Below are positions 58,801-64,000 of a stretch of DNA of 64,000 bases, piece after piece. Location of the stretch: contig BSBN01000297.1 in NCBI GenBank assembly GCA_027924645.1, positions 9,734,001 to 9,798,000 on the forward strand, read 5' to 3'. The translations under genes and the position numbers were made by a program. The first letter of the stretch is position 1. Each line of letters opens with the position of its first letter. The notes below the pieces were generated by a model. The model did not search any database. It was given only the letters and a program-made list of their open reading frames with translations, and was not told the origin of the DNA. The stretch comes from Cunninghamia lanceolata. Taxonomy: Eukaryota > Streptophyta > Pinopsida > Cupressales > Cupressaceae.

Positions 58801-60710
58801 TCTCCTTAGACTTATCTTCTGATACATGGGGTAAGGATCCTTATGATAGGTAAAAATTAGAGGTGTCTTCATTAAGGTCATTTATAGTGATGGGATAGGT
58901 AGTGGTCATAGAGGCATCCACATTATCAACTTTGTGATGAATGGAAAGATCCTCCACATGGCTAGGAGGGGTAGGGAAGGTAACATGTAGGGATACTTGC
59001 AACTTAGAGGCACCATGAATTTCTGTTGGGCGGGAAGAAATAATTAGATCATTGAGATCTGATTGTTGAATCATTAGGCGCTACTTATCCATAAAAGGCT
59101 TTGGATATGTATAAAAATTTCTAGGACCTCAAATCTATTATTGAATTTTCATTTTGGTAAATTTCATTTCTAGCCATTTTGTTGCTTTCCTATTGTAGGA
59201 TTTCATAGGTATGAATCCATCTAGGTCCAATCCATCTATATGTGCTAATGCTTTCCCTTTGGATTTATCTTTTCTATAGAGATATGGTAATGGATGGGAG
59301 CTAGTTGTAACCCATTATGGGAAACCTCTTTGTAGGTGCCAATAGATATGGTCAACTCAATAGTAAAAGGGAAGGCATTCATAATCTACTTGTTGAATTC
59401 ATTACATGTCACACAATTTGATTAGAGGCTTATTAAAATCAATTTCCACACAAATATGAGCATAGATAGTTACCTTCCTTTCCAATATGAGATGTGAGGA
59501 ACCCATGTTTTCCTAAGAACTACATCAATGGATTGAAAAATGTTAGGTCTCTAGAATTCCATGTGCAATTCACAAAGATGGATTCAAATGGTAATTCAAG
59601 ATGGAAGCTTTCCACATGATCAAAAACTACATGTTAGGGTTTGATAAATAAGCTCACTTGATTGTAGAAATAAAGTCCTCCTTGAAAATCCATATTTTGA
59701 CCAACCATTCTAGAAAAAAGCTATAAAAAATATATTTCCAACCAAAATAATCTCTATGTCCTTCTTAGGATTCTAGATTTGATCGGCCCAATTTTCCAAG
59801 AATGATAGTGATATTGTGATGCCCATAAATTACCGATCAAAGCATGCTTTGAAAAGTATAATGTGTTATCTATAATTAAGTTTGGATTGATGACCAGAAT
59901 AGGTCAATCTTCACTCCTTGATGAGTCCAATTTTCAAAGAATGATAGTGATATTGTGATGCCCATAAATTATAGATCAAAGCATGCTATGATAGGTATAA
60001 TGTGTTATCTATAATCAAGTTTGGATTGATGACTGGAATAGATCAATCTTCACTCTTTTGCTAGCATCCATTAGGTTGTAAAGATTTTTAAACCTTTTAA
60101 TCAAGCTTGAAATCATTCATGTCTTGCATAAAAACTAATGACATTTCCATGACTCAAAGGTTTGGTGAGCCCAATTTTCCAAGAACGATAGCGATATTGT
60201 GATGCCCATAAATTACAAATCAAAGCATGCTCTAAAAACTATAATGTATTATCTATAATCAAGTTTGGATTGATGACAAGAATAGGCCAGTCTTCACTAT
60301 TTTGCAAGCATCCATTAGGTTATGAAGAGTTTTCAACCTTTAACTAGGCTTGAAATCATTCATGTCTTGCATAAAAAACTAATGATATTTTCATGATTCA
60401 AAGTCATGGTCTTGTTGGCCCAAACAACCTCTTTGAAAGAGGATAGAAGGGTGCCCTTTTGTCCCCATGATGTAGCCATTTATGCCAAACAAAGGGATAA
60501 TGGTCATACAACACAATCAAATCCTAGTTGTGGATATCCTCCCACCAAACCCCATTGTCATTGCTTCATAAACAAATAAAAAAAGTAATTAAAATGGAAA
60601 CATAAGTTGTGAAAGGGAGTAATCATCCCAATGGAAGCCATGGAGCACTTGCTACAATGGTTACCCAAGCCCTAGGAGCTACCAACTAGCAACCACAATC
60701 CAAAAATCGC
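58801..60710 (-). pseudogene. LINE ORF1 region, copy 2
   Basis: Parallels 56900-58420 over long stretches (for example the TTTCATAGGTATGAATCCAT and TCTAGGTCCAATCCATCTAT stretch near 59200 against 57160). It covers ORF1 and the 5' leader only and has no RT. It is more decayed than copy 1 and carries an internal triplication. The 5' leader ends near 60710 before a microsatellite. Confidence 0.65.
59787..60417 (-). repeat. Triplicated block in LINE copy 2
   Basis: CCAATTTTCCAAGAATGATA starts blocks at 59787, 59926 and 60170. Block lengths are about 139, 244 and 248 bp; the first lacks the end part. Each includes GATATTGTGATGCCCATAAA and TCAAGTTTGGATTGATGAC-like sequence. Copy 1 (near 58110-58310) has one block. 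Confidence 0.85.
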
Positions 60711-60726
60711 ATGCATGCATGCACAA

Positions 60727-60759
<33 letters not shown>

Positions 60760-60763
60760 CACA
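60709..60763. repeat. GCAT and AC microsatellites
   Basis: GCATGCATGCATGCA followed by (AC)n with two AAAC interruptions, at the 5' end of the LINE copy. Confidence 0.95.
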
Positions 60764-61060
60764 TATGGAATAAATAGGTAATTTAGTCATATTTAAAATT
60801 TTAAAATATTCATTAAACTCATATCTTGATTCATAATTTATTGAGATACATTAGAATTAAGTATATATACTTTATGTTTCCTATTGTTAAACTTAATGAT
60901 GAAATTAGTTTGTATTTTTTTCTAAAGTGAAGATAATAATCTAGCCACTAGATGTTTTCACATATATTATGTATAGATAGGTAATTTAGAAATGTCAATT
61001 AAACTCATATTTCCATTCATAATTTATTGAGATACACTAAGTTTAAGTATAAATTTGTAC
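60764..61060. repeat. Duplicate of the 58441-58760 block
   Basis: Shares AGTGAAGATAATAATCTAGC, CACTAGATGTTTTCACATAT and the TTTATTGAGATACATTA phrase with 58441-58760. It supports a tandem duplication of LINE plus flank. Confidence 0.75.
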
Positions 61061-61773
61061 ATGTGCTATTGTTAAGCTCAATAGATGTGTTTTAAGCATA
61101 ATCCATAAATATATTTGACATGAAATAGATATTTCATCTAAATTATTTATCCTTCATGTAGTAAAATATTTCATGGACTCAATATTTTACCTTATATAAT
61201 CTAATAATTGTATGTGAGTGTGATGATCATGAATATACTTAACATCTTAAAATAGATTAATTAAAAAGGGATAAACACAATGTCACTCTAAAATTGGGTA
61301 CCTAGAGTATTTATACTGATAATGTGTATAAGGAGGTCTTGGAACATTTTAAAATGAAAAGGAAATTAGAGATATAATTTAATATTTTAAGAACATGATG
61401 TAACATAAGTTTATTGAGTAAATCTGGTCTAAATTTGTTAGAGTTGTGAGTTAAGATAGTTCATCAATCATTCTCAATTCTTAGGTTGAAATATGGAAGA
61501 AGAATGTAAACCTGAAAGAAGAATGTTTCTTACTGTTAAGAAAGCAATATTAGTTTTGAAGTTTATGAAAGATAATCTTCTGCAAGATTTTCGTTTGTGT
61601 ATAAGGCAATGTTGAAAAATTAAATCTAGTAAATAGTAAGAAAATATTATTTTGTATTTGGAGATAATATTAAGGCAATAATATTGATTATATGGGGCAT
61701 TTAATACATTTTTGTCTTTTTAACTCTCTAATCAAGAGAGATTTATCCCTCTAATTCAGGGATTCTGGACTCT
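61061..61773. other. Spacer without genes
   Basis: AT-rich, no supported gene. It lies 3' of the WOX-type gene and may contain its 3' untranslated region. Confidence 0.5.
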
Positions 61774-62589
61774 TTATGTTCCCCTCAGCCCTGCTTCAAC
61801 AAATAGGATAAGATTAATTGAGGTCAGTTTCCAATTTAGTTTAGGGTTCTTTGAGTGGTACATAGCTCCGTGTTGCAGGCCTTGCAAGGTGAATCCCTTT
61901 TCATCCATGAGTAGTTGTCGGCCGCCGGAATCAAACAAAATTGCATTTGAACCGAACCTAGTCTTCACATTTATAGGACCCATGGGAAGATGATGTTGAA
62001 TCGTATTGATAAATACGGTAACTCCTGATTCTGCCCACAAGAGAAAACTAAATAAGTCTATACCAATCCTGCAAACTTACATGGTTTTGGATACTAAAAA
62101 AGCAAAGAGACAATGGGAATTCAGAATATATTTGCATACCAGTGGTGTCACTCAGAGATGGTGGAATTGGTTCAGTCTGCTGCTGCTGATGATAACAAGA
62201 CAGCAAAGTGGAAGGCACTTCTCCAATGGCAGAGGATTCAGCAGATCTTTTCCCAGTGGCAGAAGCCTCGACATTGCATTGTCTTTCCTTTTTTCGGTAC
62301 TTCCTGTTGTGAAACCAGTAGCTAACAGTCGTTTCGTCCACTTTTCCATATTGTCGAAGAAGCATTGTGATGATCTCTATCTCTTGACTCCCGGGAATGA
62401 CTTTCCCAGATTTGATGAATATACTTGCTGTTGTGAAACCAGTAGCTAACATTCGTTTCATCCACTTTTCCATATTGTCCAAGAAGCATTGTGATGCTCT
62501 TTATCTCTTCACTCCCGGGAATCACTTTCCCAGAATTGATGAATATGCTTTCCATGATATTTTTCTGTCCACTTCCATTTGGAAGTCAT
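61774..62589 (-). pseudogene. WOX8/9: WUSCHEL-related homeobox gene, WOX8/9 type
   Basis: Minus strand. ATG at 62589 gives MTSKWKWTEK, matching the start of the WOX homeodomain. After a one-base shift, MESIFINSGKVIPGSEEIKS and YGKVDETNVSYWFHNSKY follow (helices I-III). A repeat of the same block ends NVSYWF-like VSYWFHNRKYRKKERQ. Exon 1 ends at 62140 (DTT), a 109 bp GT-AG intron covers 62139-62031, and exon 2 reads SGVTVFINTIQHHLPMGPIN, FGSNAILFDSGGRQLL and GFTLQGLQHGAMYH. This is the C-terminal domain of the WOX8/9 (intermediate) clade, which patterns the plant embryo. The shift and the 124 bp duplication suggest a pseudogene. The N-terminal leader is short. Confidence 0.8.
62304..62551 (-). 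repeat. 124 bp tandem duplication in homeobox
   Basis: Plus-strand units start CTGTTGTGAAACCAGTAGCT at 62304 and 62428, period 124. Each encodes most of the homeodomain from helix I to helix III. As 124 is not a multiple of three, the second unit falls into another frame. The units differ at several positions, so the duplication is not recent. Confidence 0.9.
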
Positions 62590-63830
62590 CTTGACCACAA
62601 CTGAACACAGATATAATTCTTTGCCTTACACTGCAAACACGCAAACTGATGAATATGAACTCCAAGTGCAACCACAATTTATTTCGACATGAAAACCTAA
62701 GGTCGTTAAGGTCGCTGCCTCGGAGAAGACGAATGGGTGGTTGGGCTACTTTCCTAATATTTCGCATTCCGACATCCATTTTTTCCTTGGTGGGGAGGAG
62801 GAATTATAAAAATTCTAAAGACAGAGATCTAATTAAATTCAATTTTGATTATCACTGACCAAGATTCTAATTATAAATACATATCTAAACAGCATGTCAC
62901 TCTAGCTTATGTCAAGTCCACTAATATTTAGGAGCAGATTATGCATTATACACTATAAAATTTCTAGAACTTTCTAAAATACAATATAGTCATATAAAAA
63001 CCACTTCATTCTCATAATTGTTTCATTATTTTGCTTTTCTATTTTTTGGTTGCAGATCTATAACAGTTGGGTGGAAGGGCTCTTGGGAAGGTCATGGCAA
63101 GCTTTTTCCATCTCTTCTCTCCATGGGTATTGCAACTTATCTCTCTCTTTTTTTAAATCTGTTTTCTTTGCAAACACAATGCCAGTTTATTTTATTTTAT
63201 TTATAGATCTAATGCTTTTGTATGTTGCATGTTGCAGGAGAAAGGCTCATAGGTTATCCTTATTATCATCTGGATGCATGGAGGCACTCTAGGGTGAGGA
63301 GAAAGAGCTGCTATTTTCCTATTCTGCAATTAGACAGGCTAGGGTTTGGTCACACCATTAAAAGAAATGTTATACACTTTATACTCTATATATTTGATTG
63401 GCTTACAACTACATGTCTTTATTTAGAAGAAGGTTACAAAAGAATATTGTTAAGAGGGATTATACAATTTATAATATGAATCAATTCCTTTCTTTTCTCT
63501 TTTTATTTATTTTATTTTTAGATCTATCCATTCTTCAAATTATGGAAGAGATTATATGAACAAAGGATCACTATATTATTTCTGATTACAAGTCTAACAC
63601 AAGATTAAGAAAAACATTCCCAACAAAATATTCTATTTTTAAAGGATACATAGAGATCTAGTTTCTATTTTGGAAGGATTAATATTTATAGAAGAGATCT
63701 CACAACAAATTAAATTAAATACAAGAACAAGGTGCAGTCATTTCTTTCTAAAGCTCGTGATCAAATGAGTTGTTGAGGCTTGATTTATAGGAGGTGAGGG
63801 ATAATGCAAGTCTTGACAATGGCGATAAGT
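62590..63830. other. Unassigned region 5' of WOX gene
   Basis: May hold the promoter of the minus-strand WOX-type gene. On the minus strand an 85-codon ORF (62779-62522) overlaps the start but does not resemble WOX N-termini. On the plus strand, TTGCAG acceptor-like sites precede short open pieces (63055-63125, 63238-63292), but no protein is recognised. Confidence 0.4.
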
Positions 63831-64000
63831 GTGACAAATACATCTATCTAAATCATCTGGCCTCACACAGATATCTATGCTAGTTTTTATCTAAATGATC
63901 TGGCCTCACATATATCTATGCTAGTTTTAAATAATTTTATGTCGGCATAGTGATTTAATTTAACTGTGACAAAATACATCTATCTAAATGATGCCTCACA
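63831..64000. repeat. Short direct repeats at window end
   Basis: GTGACAAATACATCTATCTA (63831) recurs as GTGACAAAATACATCTATCT (63966). Between them, ATCTAAATCATCTGGCCTCA at 63846 and ATCTAAATGATCTGGCCTCA at 63890 start 40-44 bp units with CTATGCTAGTTTT. Cut by the window edge. Confidence 0.8.

Noticed and set aside
63018..63479. Plus-strand open pieces after TTGCAG sites near the window end
   Set aside because: Acceptor-like sites exist, but the short translations resemble no family and no joined reading is convincing.
1..64000. tRNA, rRNA or other RNA genes
   Set aside because: I saw no cloverleaf, ribosomal or snRNA signature by eye. A dedicated covariance search would be needed to exclude small ones.

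Overview
This window is plant nuclear DNA, most likely from a seed plant with a very large, repeat-filled genome. A gymnosperm is my guess from the style of the repeats; the sequence does not prove it. It is AT-rich, has no bacterial operon structure, and contains plant-type LTR retrotransposons of several lineages, LINEs with a plant ORF1, spliced genes with GT-AG introns, and one plant-specific transcription factor gene. Almost every coding stretch carries stops or frameshifts, so I annotate most of them as pseudogenes or element remnants.

Layout, left half. 1-1104 is a Ty1/copia gag-protease remnant whose reading frame runs into a piece resembling the ubiquitin-interacting motif of proteasome subunit RPN10. 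1611-7124 is a three-LTR, two-body array of a pol-less Ty3/gypsy chromovirus, flanked by a direct repeat GATTGG. 7421-12186 is the 3' part of a Sirevirus-like copia element that carries a long ORF of unknown function, a row of polypurine tracts and one 1.1 kb LTR. 12187-18837 is an Athila-type gypsy polyprotein, split by a 2.9 kb non-coding LTR element (12327-15252, target duplication TAGAC).

Layout, middle. 18838-28240 is the most unusual part. It holds a 120 bp foldback, a roughly 194 bp tandem repeat containing telo-box sequences, and a four-exon decayed gene (21069-24150). That gene has the motif order of a widespread but little-described DDE-like transposase family. Facing it on the minus strand is a second multi-exon unknown gene (26776-28240). 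I suggest, as inference, that both belong to one DNA transposon.

Layout, right half. 28241-34090 is mainly AT-rich DNA with a duplicated block and a copia gag with three zinc knuckles. 34587-about 45860 is a Tat/Ogre-like gypsy element with a G-patch motif and two RNase H regions. 46910-54059 is a structurally complete minus-strand Sirevirus-like copia element (two LTRs of about 1.35 kb, initiator-Met PBS, polypurine tract, near-matching target duplication). Its LTRs are of the same family as the one at 11086-12186. 54781-61060 is a minus-strand LINE plus a partial tandem duplicate of its 5' part. 61774-62589 is a minus-strand WOX8/9-type homeobox gene with a conserved C-terminal domain, an intron and a 124 bp tandem duplication inside the homeobox that shifts the frame. 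The last kilobase is unassigned.

Together, the window reads as nested insertions of different ages around one recognisable host gene fragment (WOX8/9) and one captured host exon (RPN10-like).
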